Origin: Rhynchospora pubera
Taxonomy: Eukaryota; Streptophyta; Magnoliopsida; Poales; Cyperaceae
Direction of reading: 5' to 3'
Assembly (NCBI GenBank): GCA_028095005.1
Contig: CM051459.1
Span: 311,986,513-312,050,512, forward strand
Length of the DNA stretch: 64,000 nucleotides
Within the stretch, counting starts at the first letter, position 1. Every line of letters starts with the position of its first letter. The notes under the pieces are model-generated. The model searched no databases, was not told the origin of the DNA, and worked only from the letters and a program-made list of their open reading frames with translations. Both the position numbers and the translations under genes were made by a program. Shown here one piece after another: positions 10,882 to 21,177 of the stretch.

Positions 10882-12014
10882 ATGGTTTAACAACCTAACC
10901 AGACCAATAGATTGCGTGAGAATGGGTACGTCTAAAGGGTTGTTTTGTAGGTAAGTTGATTTCTTACTATTTGTGCTAGCAAAATAATATTTGTCTAGCT
11001 TAGTTATAAGTATTATAGGATACAGATGCTTTGTATTTGTATATATCTAATATATTAATTGTTTATAGTTGCTTGATTATTTTATATATGTGTTGTAATT
11101 TTAAAACTTATGTTTAATAGGTTGTAATAATTTTTGGGGATAAAATTAATAGAGCTTATTTTCTAATGTTTGAAATGTAAAGTGATTTTGATAAGTGCAA
11201 AAAAAAAAAAAAAAAAAGAGTTGGTATGGCAAGTTAAAGGATTTTGTTTATTATAGTAAGCATGTTCTATGCTATATTAATGCTTGATTGGAATGTTAAG
11301 GATTTATTAATTTACTATAGTATGCACAAATTTTTGGAACTTATTTGAGTAAAGATTTTCTTATCTTTTGTTGGCACAAGGATCAAACAAGCTGACTGAT
11401 CATCTGACTTGTTAATTGAATCTCAATAATATAAGAATTATTCTTACTTCCTTGACTGATCACCAAGGCAGCCAAGAATAATTTTGATATTACCGTACTT
11501 CCTAAAAGATAAGAAAAGAACTGGATATTTCAAAATGTTACTAGTTACAAGAATTGAAAGATTTGTTTTTTTTAAATGATAACCTAAGAAGTGGTAATAT
11601 TTTCTGCTTGTAGTACTCTGTTATTTGAATTGTTATAATGTTATGATATGGAATTGTCTGAATTGTAAATGGAATTGATTGACCGTTGGCAACCCTCTTT
11701 AGAGGTGATTCACGGTATCCGAATATCTGTAATCGCTGGTTGCTCTCAGAGGAAGAGACTCGCGATATCTGACTTTGAATTGATTGACCTGTAATTGTGA
11801 CTTAGGATTGTCATGCTTGCATTTAAGTACCGAGATTGGGCCGACATTCTTGTATTATCATTAGTATTTTAATTTTGAATTGAATAAAATGTCGGGCTGA
11901 GTTGCATTACATAAATCGATAATTGTTGCATAATATGTTTGTACTATTTGATTGTATTATGGATTGTATGATTGCTATGTATTTCGATAAATTTCGAGGT
12001 CGAAATTTTTTTAT
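10882..12014 (+). other. Non-coding interior of LTR retrotransposon
   Basis: No ORF above 60 codons fits gag, protease, RT or integrase. Around 11670-11720 the text TTGACCGTTGGCAACC...CACGGTATCCGAA repeats a diverged form of LTR sequence near 10025-10065, so part of the interior seems LTR-derived. A short A-run lies near 11200-11217. Confidence 0.6.
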
Positions 12015-12027
12015 AAGGAGGGAAGAA
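12015..12027 (+). promoter_or_regulatory. Polypurine tract
   Basis: AAGGAGGGAAGAA directly abuts the 3' LTR, as needed for plus-strand priming. Confidence 0.82.
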
Positions 12028-14781
12028 TGTGATAACCTTAAAAAAAAAAAAAAAAAAATCGGAAAATAAAAAGGTGACCTGTCTCTCTCTCTCTCTCTCT
12101 CCCTGTGCGCGAACCAAACCAGAGAGAGACACCTCTCTTTCGAAACAAAACCGAAGCCCCCCCCCCAATCCATCCACCTCTATTTTCTCCACCGTTTCAC
12201 CGGATCGAAGTATCCACGCGCTCGCCTCACCGTTCTCTTGCACCATCTACCTTCGGATCGTCGATTGGTGGCCTCTCCTCGCCGTATTTCTCGACGGAAG
12301 TTTTTAGGGAAATGGAGCGAACTCGTCGGTTTTGGCCGCCGTTCGACCTGGAGCACTCTGGGGTCCTCTCCATCGATTTCCAAGTGGACTTGCAAGGTTT
12401 TGTCGGGGATAAGTGGTGAAAATCGAGAAATAGCGATTTCGGCTCGTTTTCTCGCGTCATCGGTCTTTGGCCGAAATTAAGTAAGTATTTTCTTTGATTT
12501 GTGGTATATATATAGCTATCTTTGCAATTTTCTTGTCAATTGCATGTGTGTTGGATTTCTAGGGTTTATCGAGAATTTCACGAAATCTAATTAGTTTGTG
12601 TAATTTGAGTAATGGGAATTTGTGTTGGATTGAATGCACGTGTTGTTATGTCATCGATTGATGAATGGATTGATTGCTTTGATAAATGTTGGATAATTGG
12701 GAATTTTATGCATGATAGGAATTATTAAGCATATGGCATGGATTTAATTATTGCATTTATTTTTAGTATAAATAGATGCATGTATATAAAGGATAAATAT
12801 AAGATTTTGCATGTCATGCATGTGGGTTGGATGATTATTAATCGTGTTGTAATATTGATTTTTATGGATTTTAAGGGTTGATTATGGAAAAGGGATTATA
12901 TTGGATTTGGATTAGGGTTTGGCCTTAAACCTTAATCGACACGCATATCGTGCATGCATGTATACATTAAGGAAAGAAAAATGATTTCTAAAATAACTAA
13001 TGATATTTATTTAAATTGATTGGAAAGGTAAGCATAATAGATTCTAATAAATAGTGTATTAGTATTTGCATGAGTATTGCATGTGAGATGAGATGTATAA
13101 TTGGTACTCGAATCGTACCAATTGAGTTGCATGGCATACTAGACTTACATAAATTAATTGAATTAGGATTAGGATACTTGGGTCATTTGATAAATGGTAG
13201 GTCAGGATATTATATGAGTTACACGATCTATAAATGAGTTACATGACTTACGATTATTGAGTCTAGTAAATACATGGTATAATCATGACATATATGCATG
13301 GTAGTATAGTTTCTAATTTATAAAAAATTATAAGTAGCATAGATTAGTTGTTATAAACATTAAAAGGAGATTTATATTTGTTTTAGAGTTGGGTGGTTAT
13401 GTGTCGGAATTAGGAGCAGCTGACTTGACAGAGCCACTGTAGAATTATTTTGCTTGCTTACTTGCTTATGCTTTGGATTTTGCTTGCAGTATAAGGTACG
13501 GATTTCACTTGAGTTTTAATTATATGTGACATACGTTTTGATTGTTGTTATTGTTATTATTATTATTATCATTGTCATTATGCATTCTGAATTCATAATT
13601 GGAATGTTGTTCATGAGATCATTTTGTGAAATTATATATTGATGCATGATTGGAAAGTGACATATTGAATGGTATCCGATTGAAATGTTGGAAAGTGACA
13701 TATTGAATGGAATCCGATTGAAATGTGAATTGATTGAGGTAAGTACAGCTTGTGTGGTTGAGATAGACACTCGTAATGTTTGGAGGTGGAGTCATGACCC
13801 ATCCTACCAAGCACCGTGTAATAAGCGCTTATGTACCGGGACTCAGTAGGTCTAGTCTGGAATGGACCGGAGTGTGAGTGTTCCCAGCTTGCTTGTACAT
13901 TTTGATGATTTAATTGATTGAATTATGTATGATTGAATTGGCCGTTGGCATCCATCTATAGGGTGGTTCGCGGTATCTGAAGGAAATGACTGAAATGATT
14001 GACTTGTGATAAACCAGACTTGCATATTAGGTAATTGTCCAACCAAATGAGTCGGCTTTTGATATACATTGATATTTGAATTGTTATGGAATTGATGCCG
14101 AGCTCACATTTCATATTGCATTGATTGAATTGATTTGACCTTGCTATTCTTATTGGAAACAAGTTGTAAGGGTTGCTTTTAATTTGCACGTTAGTTATTA
14201 CATGTTATTAATTATTTGTTCAAGTAATTGAAATGCTAATTGTCATATTTTGAATTTTAAGAAAGGAAAATTGATTTTGAATAATACTGAATTTATTTGT
14301 CTAATTGCATTGCTTGATCGAAAGTCTAGTTTTAATGTTATTTGAAATAAAATGAAATGAAAATTTGATATGGAATTTATTTGACTCAGTCTTGTATTTA
14401 GTTCCAACACATGATAATCAAAACTCAAGTGGCTGGAACTGAATACCGTACTGAGATAAATTTTATTTATCTCATTCCGTGCTTTTTGCATTGTTTTCCA
14501 CTATTGGTTGTGGGTTCCAGGTTTCAGAGCAAGTGCTGGACAGCAAGACGAGTAGCGGACCATTGGATATTGTGGTTAGTAATCCAAAATACCAGGCCTT
14601 TATAGGATTTACTTTATATTTAAGTAATTAATTATAAATTCTAATTAATCGGTATATTATTTGAGTAGAATCAATATTAATTGGTAAATTAAGTAATAGT
14701 AAGCCTTGCGGGTGCAGTAGGCATCCGCGGCGGGCACTCCGTCGCGTGTTGTCATGTTACAGTATTCGACGGGGTGTCACA
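12028..14781 (+). repeat. 3' LTR (2754 bp)
   Basis: Same sequence as 8113-10867 apart from one A in the poly-A tract and the C at 12221. It is followed by GTATT. Confidence 0.93.
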
Positions 14782-14786
14782 GTATT

Positions 14787-15030
14787 ATTTTGATTAAAAT
14801 GTGTTATTTGATGACTTGTCATGTTTGATTATACTTGTGATATATGTAAATACTTTGTTTATTGTTTGTGTGATATGCATGATTATATATGTTTGATATA
14901 TGTGTGCTTTGTGATATATATATATGCTGCATTTGTTAATGTAAATTGGGTACCAATTTGGTACCAATTCGGCTAGCAAATTGGGGCTAGCCAATCAAAC
15001 AGGCAAAACTCAAAAAAAAAATAAAGACTT
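14787..15030. other. CACTA 3' untranslated part
   Basis: This is the continuation of the CACTA element after the nested retrotransposon. The interrupted frame closes at TGA within about ten bases of 14781. The rest is A/T-rich, with a local palindrome GGTACCAATTTGGTACC near 14949-14965 and a repeated GGCTAGC/GGGGCTAGCC. Confidence 0.55.
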
Positions 15031-15511
15031 TTGTAACGGTTATTAGATAATAACCGTTACAGAATATTATAATTTCATTTTTTTTTATTTATAAATATTA
15101 TCTGTAACGGTTATTAGATAATAACCGTTACAGAATCATGTCTTCTGTAACGGTTATTACCTAATAACCGTTACAGAAGTTCTCCAAACACCACACGTTC
15201 CGTCCACAATACCATAACGGTTATTAGATAATAACCGTTACAGAAGACTGGCTTCTGTAACGGTTATTATCTAATAACCGTTACACATGTTCTACAAAAA
15301 ACTGTACCAGATTTTTCTTGCATAATACCATAACGGTTATTAGATAATAACCGTTACAGAAGAGGGGGCTACTGTAACGGTTGTTTTCTAATAACCGTTA
15401 TAGATCTGTAACGGTTATTAGACATTCTGTAACGGGGGCTACAGTAACGTTTCGTGTACCGTTACAGAAGTCTTTTATTAACCGTTACAGAAACCAAAAT
15501 TTCGCATAGTG
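15031..15511. repeat. Right subterminal repeats and TIR of CACTA
   Basis: Dense inverted pairs of CTGTAACGGTTATT / AATAACCGTTACAG mirror the left end and finish with the inverted CACTA terminus at 15495-15511. Confidence 0.9.
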
Positions 15512-15514
15512 TTA

Positions 15515-15675
15515 GACAATGTGGCACACCGAATGTTACTGCTTGTCAGAATCCATCAACATATGTGAATTGGGACGTCCTGTGCTTCACTGAGGCCACC
15601 AACCGCTATGTTGCCAATAGTTGGTTAAAGGGTCCCTATGCCGATCCACCGATACTTGATGCTCATACAAACTAA
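15515..15675 (+). pseudogene. GDSL esterase/lipase pseudogene, end of exon 5
   Basis: This continues exon 5 from 2029 across the transposon and reads QCGTPNVTACQNPSTYVNWD, then the stretch ending WLKGPYADPPIL, the typical GDSL C-terminus, stopping with TAA at 15673-15675. The block V motif is normally D-x-x-H (as in WDGxHLTE). Here it reads WDVLCFTE, so the catalytic His position is Cys. Together with the frameshift, stop and insertion upstream, the gene cannot make a normal enzyme. Confidence 0.88.
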
Positions 15676-16118
15676 TTAAATTTACTAGCTAGGGCATAAA
15701 TATTTCTTACCGATATCATCTATTTCCTTTCTTCGTTTAAAAGTAAATGAAAATCACGTCACTCCTTATAGGGAGGTATTTTATCGATGCATCAATTTAT
15801 CTTGTGGTGGATTTATAGAATTAAGAAAATATATAGTTGTGTTGTCAAATTAAGTTATTTTCAATGCTTTATGAAGGTACCATTATCGAATATCAAAGTC
15901 AGTTTGAATTAACAAAAATATTTTAATATCAAAGGATTACACTGAATTTGCTAGTGAATTTATAATTTGTCACCAAGAAATTGTTATGCTTCCAGGAGCA
16001 TAGTTGTTTTAGTGATAACATTGTTGTTTTAGAATGCTTGTTGACTTGTAGTAGTTGCTCGATATTTTCTAATTGAGTTGACATAGCAGTTTAGGATAAT
16101 TAATGTTTGATGAGTATA
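15676..16118. other. GDSL 3' flank, no gene seen
   Basis: A/T-rich sequence after the GDSL stop. No ORF, RNA gene or repeat was recognised. Confidence 0.5.
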
Positions 16119-16293
16119 GGCTCCGTTTGGATGCGTTGAGAATAAGGTAGGAAGAAGGAAGAAGGGAAGAAATTTATTGGGAAAGGGTAAATTTATTGGG
16201 AAGTGTGTAACTTTTGTGAAGAGTTTGGATGGTTAGGAATAAATTTATTGATAAAAAATGATTATTCCGGGAAGAAGCCATCCAAATGGAGCC
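16119..16293. mobile_element. Tourist-like MITE, 175 bp
   Basis: Termini GGCTCCGTTTGGATG and CATCCAAATGGAGCC are inverted with one mismatch. The flanks both read ATA, a possible 3 bp duplication of PIF/Harbinger type. The inside is purine-rich (GGAAGAAGGGAAGAA). Confidence 0.7.
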
Positions 16294-17185
16294 ATAGAAA
16301 CTTCATTTTATGTTGGTTTTCTCCTTGCTCTTACAGACCGCAGTCTAATTTTTGAATGCTTTCTTTTTGCATGTGATGATAAAACAAAGTTACCAATAAA
16401 ACAAAATTTTCATATAGTAACACATTGTTTTAGAATACTTGTTGACTGTGTTGTACGTAATTAGAGGCCTAGAGGGGGATTTAATAGGCACAATTTCAAG
16501 TTCTAAAGCGGTTTGGACACAAGTAAGCACACAAGCATAAGTAATGTAAATAATAAAGAGAGAAAGAGAGATTGAAAGCGATGTGATTATGAATTTCTGA
16601 TCCGTTAGGAAAGACTAGTCTTCGTCTATGTTTCCGGGGATTTTGCTACCACGAAAAAGTGCGCTCCGTTCAATTCCACCAAGAATGGATCTACAATATC
16701 GAACCGAATTGGTTCATTACAAAAAACTCGAGGTGGATCGGTCTAACCTCTAGGCTAATCAAAAATCACAACAAGAATTGAAGCTCTCAACTAAGACTCA
16801 ACAATTTGGCTAATAGAACCTATGGGCTTGATTGAGCCATTTTAATCTCAATGATTTTTCAATGTAAATGCTCAAGAACAAGAGAGAATAAGATTTAGCT
16901 GTTTGGATCTCAAAGAAATAATTTTTGCAAGGTTTCAAAAGTGTCAAATCAGTTCCAAAGGGCTGGTATATATAGAGGGCGTCAACTGCTCCAAAATAGT
17001 CTAATTTTTTCTGCAACGTTTCTTAACACCACATAGCGTTGTACGACGATGCTTATTGTAATTGAAAAATCAAACAAATATTTTATATTACCGTTGATGA
17101 TTCCAATTATCCATCCAAAACTTGACCTTCTTACCATTTCCAATAGTGTATTGTCAATGCATGTTTACTAAATGTGCATAATCCA
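16294..17185. other. Degenerate repeat region, possible old LTR debris
   Basis: No coding signal. GGCCTAGAGGGGGATTTAATAGG near 16466 and a TATATATAGAGGG box near 16970 look like retrotransposon LTR remnants, but no ends can be defined. Confidence 0.35.
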
Positions 17186-17482
17186 TCACCTAGTCCCAGA
17201 AATAGGATTTATGTTTTTTATTTGTACCAAACGCACCATGTTTACTGTTTGTCCTGTATCGACCGTGTTCCTAACGGTTCTCATCACTATGGCCGCTGCT
17301 CTTGCATCCAGCCCAGATGTGGGTTCATCCATGAATATGATCGATGGATTGGCGACCAATTCAACTGCAATAGTTAGTCTCTTTCTCTGCTCAACAGATA
17401 GCCCATTGACCCTCAGCAACCCAACTAGAGCATTGCGGATTGGTGTCAACTCAACCAGTTCCAATACTTCTTCTATGAGCAT
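17186..17482 (-). pseudogene. ABCG (PDR-type) transporter fragment, antisense
   Basis: The minus strand encodes part of a nucleotide-binding domain of a full-size ABCG/PDR transporter, an ATP-driven plasma-membrane exporter. Visible are VLELVELTPIRNALVG, an altered ABC signature (NGLSVEQRKRLTIAVELV), Walker B IIFMDEP, the D-loop SGLD and RAAAIVMRTVRNTVDTG. Homology ends where the H-loop should follow (expected TVVCTIHQPS; here TVNMVRLV). There is no Walker A, membrane domain or flanking exon. At 99 residues against about 1400 it is a dead fragment. Confidence 0.9.
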
Positions 17483-17566
17483 CTAAGTAATTTTATGCAT
17501 AGCATAGTATATCATTAGCATATTTATTGTATACTATGCATAAAATTACTTAGATGTTATCACCTT
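17480..17566. repeat. Long imperfect palindrome (~27 bp arms)
   Basis: CATCTAAGTAATTTTATGCA starts at 17480 and its reverse complement ends at 17566. Arms of about 27 bp, with a 5 bp insertion in the left arm, flank a short A/T loop. It abuts the broken end of the ABCG fragment. It may be a fold-back MITE or a rearrangement product. Confidence 0.75.
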
Positions 17567-18334
17567 CGTTAGGTTACGGACTGTCAATGCGTTTGTTGTC
17601 ACACCAAATGCTGACTCGTGCTACACCATACTGGCCTACAATGCCCACTGGCTGTGAAATCTCTAATAAGCGTGAAGCAGTGTCACACAACGTCCATTGG
17701 AGTTGGGTAACGCTGTGTCACAATGTTGTATATATAACGCTCAGTAGCGTTGTACAATGTGAGGTTGAGAAGACTTGAAAATTATTTTGTTCCTCCTACT
17801 AGAACGTTATGCAATGCTCTAGCTAGAAAGTTACTTACTGTCATTGTGTAATGCTCTTCAGCGTTGCACAATGCTTAAAAATTGCATGGCCTCCTCCGTT
17901 GTTGGGACCATGCATTGGCTCCAAACAACGCAATATACATGCAAAAGTTGCAGGTATCGTGTGACAACGCCAAACAACATTGTGTAACATTAGTGTTGTG
18001 TAACGTCAACCAACGTCGCATGACAAACTGTTGAACATGTCAGGTCTGTTTCTCACCCAACTATTATAGGTCATTGTGTAACATCCTCCAGAAACTGTCG
18101 GAGCATCCCTTTGGCTATACACTCCTTCATTGTGTAACGATATAGAACGTTGCACAACACTCTGCCAATCTATAAAAGTTATCTTTACCTCTCTTTTTTC
18201 AGATTTGCAATATTTCAGTTGCTGATGCAATTAAGATAATTGTAGACAAATTAGATTTATAAGGTAGTTAACTAGTACTCAGAGACAAGAGTCGATAACT
18301 TTACATCAACAAATTTGTAGATATATACCCGTCT
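17567..18334. repeat. Diverged repeats of an ACGTTGCACAATGC-like motif
   Basis: Variants such as GCGTTGTACAATG, ACGTTATGCAATGC and GCGTTGCACAATGC recur from about 17740 to 18160, and also near 17035. There is no coding signal. This looks like decayed retroelement UTR. Confidence 0.45.
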
Positions 18335-18760
18335 CCTTCTTCTGACAAAGTTAAATGGGGATTGAATACAAATAGTAAATATACCACTAAGTCCATGTAT
18401 CAGTGGCTGGAGCATGATGGGGTAGATATGTCATATAATAAAGTTATTTGGAATCTTAGATTACCCATCAAAATAAAGTTTTTTTATGGTTGTTATGTAA
18501 GAGACGGTTACTTACAAGAGATAATCTAGCGCTTAAGGGCTGGGAGGGGAATCCTAGTTGCTGTTATTGTAGTGTGGTTTAGAGACAATTGATCACCTTT
18601 TGTTTGGATGTCATCAAAATGCTAGAGTGTGGGACTGGATTTTGAAATCATTACATATTGATACCAGGCCTCATTGTTTAGAGGATATGTATGATATTAT
18701 TGATAAAGCAAGGAAACCACAGATACCTGTTCGTATATATTTGGGTTTTTCCTGATTTTT
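18335..18760 (+). pseudogene. LINE fragment, reverse-transcriptase zinc-binding (zf-RVT) domain
   Basis: Across two or three frames the text gives VIWNLRLPIKIKFF, then GWEGNPSCCYC and ETIDHLLFGCHQNARVWDW. That is the zf-RVT region after the reverse transcriptase of plant L1-type LINEs, with its Cys pair and downstream His/Cys. Frameshifts near 18500 and 18580 separate the pieces. No RT core or poly-A tail is adjacent. Confidence 0.75.
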
Positions 18761-18814
18761 GATTTGATGATCAATTATTGATGGTGGAAATTGATCTTAG
18801 TACACAAAATCTTA

Positions 18815-18967
18815 GGCTCCGTTTGGATAGGTGTGGGAAGAAGAGAAGAAGGGAATAAGTGGAAAGAAGTATTGGGAAGTGTGTAACTTTGTGAAGAGTT
18901 TGAATTGTTTATAATTTTTTTTCTTCCTTCTTCCTTCTTCCTCCTTCTTCTCTCATCCAAACGTAAC
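18815..18967. mobile_element. Degenerate Tourist-like MITE, second copy
   Basis: It starts GGCTCCGTTTGGAT and ends ATCCAAACGTAACC, and shares AAGTGTGTAACTTTGTGAAGAGTTTG with the 16119-16293 copy. The target duplication is not clean. Confidence 0.6.
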
Positions 18968-19264
18968 CAGCTGTGCATAAGAGTATATCTCGTGTCTGAT
19001 TCCTTTCCCTGCTAAACGATCAGCTAAAATATTACTGCTTGTATGTTTTTTTGTCAACAACAGCTTTATCTAATGAAAAGAGGAGGGGAAGAGATATATT
19101 GGGGTCCAATCGGACCAAATGGTTCTGAATTGATCAAGTATTTTGAGGTAATTCCATGGACAACCACCCTGAAATAATGTAGTCGTTTCAATCAAAAACA
19201 AATCATATGCGTTTTCTGCCATAACCAGAGGATACCTGTGGTAAAAATAAAGCATGGATATAAT
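18968..19264. other. No gene seen
   Basis: Spacer between the MITE and the hAT-like element, with no recognised feature. Confidence 0.5.
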
Positions 19265-19272
19265 CCTGCAAC

Positions 19273-20814
19273 CATGGTTCTCAAACTCGAAATCGGAATC
19301 GGACTCGGATTGTTGGTCATAGGAATCGAATCGGATGACTCGGAAAAAATCGGGTGACTTGGATCAGAAACTTGGATTTTTTTTTTTAAAAAATCATATT
19401 TCATGCCCTAAAAATAAAAAAAAATATGAAAAAAAATTGGAACAAATTATTTATTCAAAAATAAGTTAATAACTCAGATATTTGAAGAGAAAAAAATTAA
19501 CTATAATATAAAATAATATGACTTCATTTTTTTTTAGAAATAAAATTAAAAAAAATAAGTAGAGTTTTAATGATTAAAAAAAATATATTTTAAAAAAATA
19601 ATTTTTAAAGGAATATAATTCCATTAAAACATCTTAACATATTAATTAGAATCGTAGAGAACGAAATTATCATTTTTTATATGTTTTTGGATCGATTTTT
19701 AGATCAATTATCATTTTATTATAAAATTATTTCACTTCTGATTAATCTGGAACGTGTGATCATATTTAAATGAAAAAAAAATGCAGAAATGGAGCTGTCC
19801 ATTGTAGTCCCTTCACCTTCTTCTTCTCTTTCCCGTTCCCAAGTCAGGAATATCGTTTCCTCTGAGCAATTAAATCCCCACGTAACCAGCTGCCATGGTG
19901 CTTTTCCTGGCCACCTTACTTGATTTCTCCACCCTAGCAACGTTTTCCGGTGTTCCTGTACCCCCCTTCACCTCTCTCCACAGATGAAAACCTATGTTGC
20001 ATGGGTACGGATACGACCGTACCCGGTACGATTCGGGTACGGCGGTACGAAAATTTTCAAAAATCTTCGATACGAGTACGGCGATGTATCCTTATATATA
20101 TTTATATATTTACATATATAAATTATGTATCCTTATATTTATATATTTATATTAATCATTATAATGTATAATCTATTATTATTAATTATTATTTCTATTT
20201 ATATTAATATTATGTATAATCTACATACAATGTACTAATCATTATATTGTATAATAAGTAATAAATTATTATCAATCATGATTCATAATTAATATTTAGA
20301 TAACATAAGCCTCAAGCTGGGATCGTCCTAAGTCTCCATGTAATTGGCATGTACTCTTTTTGATTGAATGAAAGTTTCAAGTGTTGCACCAAGGCTTTAA
20401 ATACCCAAAAAAAAAATAGTCTCCACGTGCATGGTGGTCCCCACTCCCCATCCCCATATGTTAAGTTTAAATTTAAAAAAAAAGGACTACACAACTGGTG
20501 TACCGTTTCGTACGAGAGACAAATCGGACGTACCCATCCGTATCGCTGACCGTATTTGTTGATTTGACCATATTAAAATATTCGGTACGCCACGTGGCAT
20601 AGTCGGTTCGTACCGGTGTCGTACCGAAGCCGTATCCGTACCTGGTACCGGTACTCCTGCATTTATGGAGTACTGAGGTAACATAGATGAAAACCAACAT
20701 TAATGGTGTCCCAACCCGATTCAACTCCAAATCGCCAGAAATTGGATCGTCCTCCGCCGAGTCCGTTCCGAATCGCCCGAGTTGACTCGGACTCGGCCGA
20801 GTTTTTGAACCATG
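19273..20814. mobile_element. hAT-like non-autonomous element with nested insertion
   Basis: The termini CATGGTTCTCAAACTCG (left) and, inverted, CATGGTTCAAAAACTCG (right) are flanked by an 8 bp duplication CCTGCAAC at 19265-19272 and 20815-20822, the hAT target length. Subterminal GACTCGG motifs occur at both ends. There is no transposase ORF. The inside is A/T-rich and contains the element at 19993-20685. Confidence 0.8.
19993..20685. mobile_element. MULE-like MITE nested in the hAT-like element
   Basis: A 10 bp duplication GATGAAAACC lies at 19983-19992 and 20686-20695, within the 9-11 bp range of Mutator-like elements. Termini begin TATGTT on both strands. Inside each end are inverted arrays of GTACGG/GGTACGA motifs (about 20005-20075 and 20500-20660). 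No transposase is seen. Confidence 0.68.
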
Positions 20815-20844
20815 CCTGCAACATAGATGCTTGAGGTGTGTACA

Positions 20845-21160
20845 TGATATGGGCGTTAGGAAAAAGGAAACCAACAGAATTAGACAATTTCTAATTATTT
20901 CCATATTATTTATTTCCAAGTTTTAATATGTTGTATTAGAAAATGTATTAGAGTTTTGATTATTATGCAACTATACATCAAGGATTCAACTGTAATGGAA
21001 AGGTAGAAAAGAAATAAAGAATTAGTCTTCTTCTCCAAGTCTCTCTCTCTTGTATTATGTTAGGTCAGAACCACGACGAGGAAGGGAGCTCGTCGAGGGA
21101 ACGACTCAAATAGTCAACCCTCTACCCACAATTTTAACTTAAGATCAGAGAATCACATCA
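20845..21160 (+). repeat. 5' LTR (~316 bp) of the gypsy remnant
   Basis: TG...CA limits. The next bases, TTTGGTATTAGATTCC near 21162, resemble a tRNA-Met primer site (TGGTATCAGAGC) with changes. The first 70 bp match 23863-23940 closely. Confidence 0.65.
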
Positions 21161-21177
21161 ATTTGGTATTAGATTCC

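Larger units (their letters stand above)
8113..14781 (+). mobile_element. Young non-autonomous LTR retrotransposon with 2.75 kb LTRs and 1.16 kb non-coding interior
   Basis: Two near-identical direct repeats (8113-10867 and 12028-14781) begin TGTGATAACC and end GGGTGTCACA. A 5 bp GTATT duplication flanks the element. A primer-binding site matching initiator tRNA-Met follows the 5' LTR, and a purine tract precedes the 3' LTR. The interior is only 1160 bp with no gag or pol motif, so it must have moved in trans. Very long LTRs and a non-coding core resemble LARD-type elements, though the core is shorter than in classical LARDs. I noticed one substitution (T8307/C12221) and one base in the poly-A tract between LTRs, so insertion was recent. 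Confidence 0.94.
2030..15511 (+). mobile_element. CACTA (En/Spm-type) transposon, 13.5 kb, carrying TNPA-Ulp1 gene
   Basis: The element starts CACTACGGGAAAAAGG and ends with the inverted form CACTATGCGAAATTTTG, flanked by a 3 bp TTA duplication, as is standard for the CACTA superfamily. Both ends are packed with the subterminal motif TTCTGTAACGGTTATT and its inverse. Inside are an 82 bp tandem array, two small ORFs, a multi-exon TNPA/Ptta-like gene with a Ulp1 protease domain, and a nested LTR retrotransposon. I see no TNP2/TNPD (DDE transposase) gene, so it is probably non-autonomous. Without the nested element it would be about 6.8 kb. Confidence 0.92.

Noticed and set aside
17174..17486. 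Plus-strand ORFs across the ABCG fragment
   Set aside because: Shadow frames of the antisense ABC transporter sequence, whose motifs are only on the minus strand.
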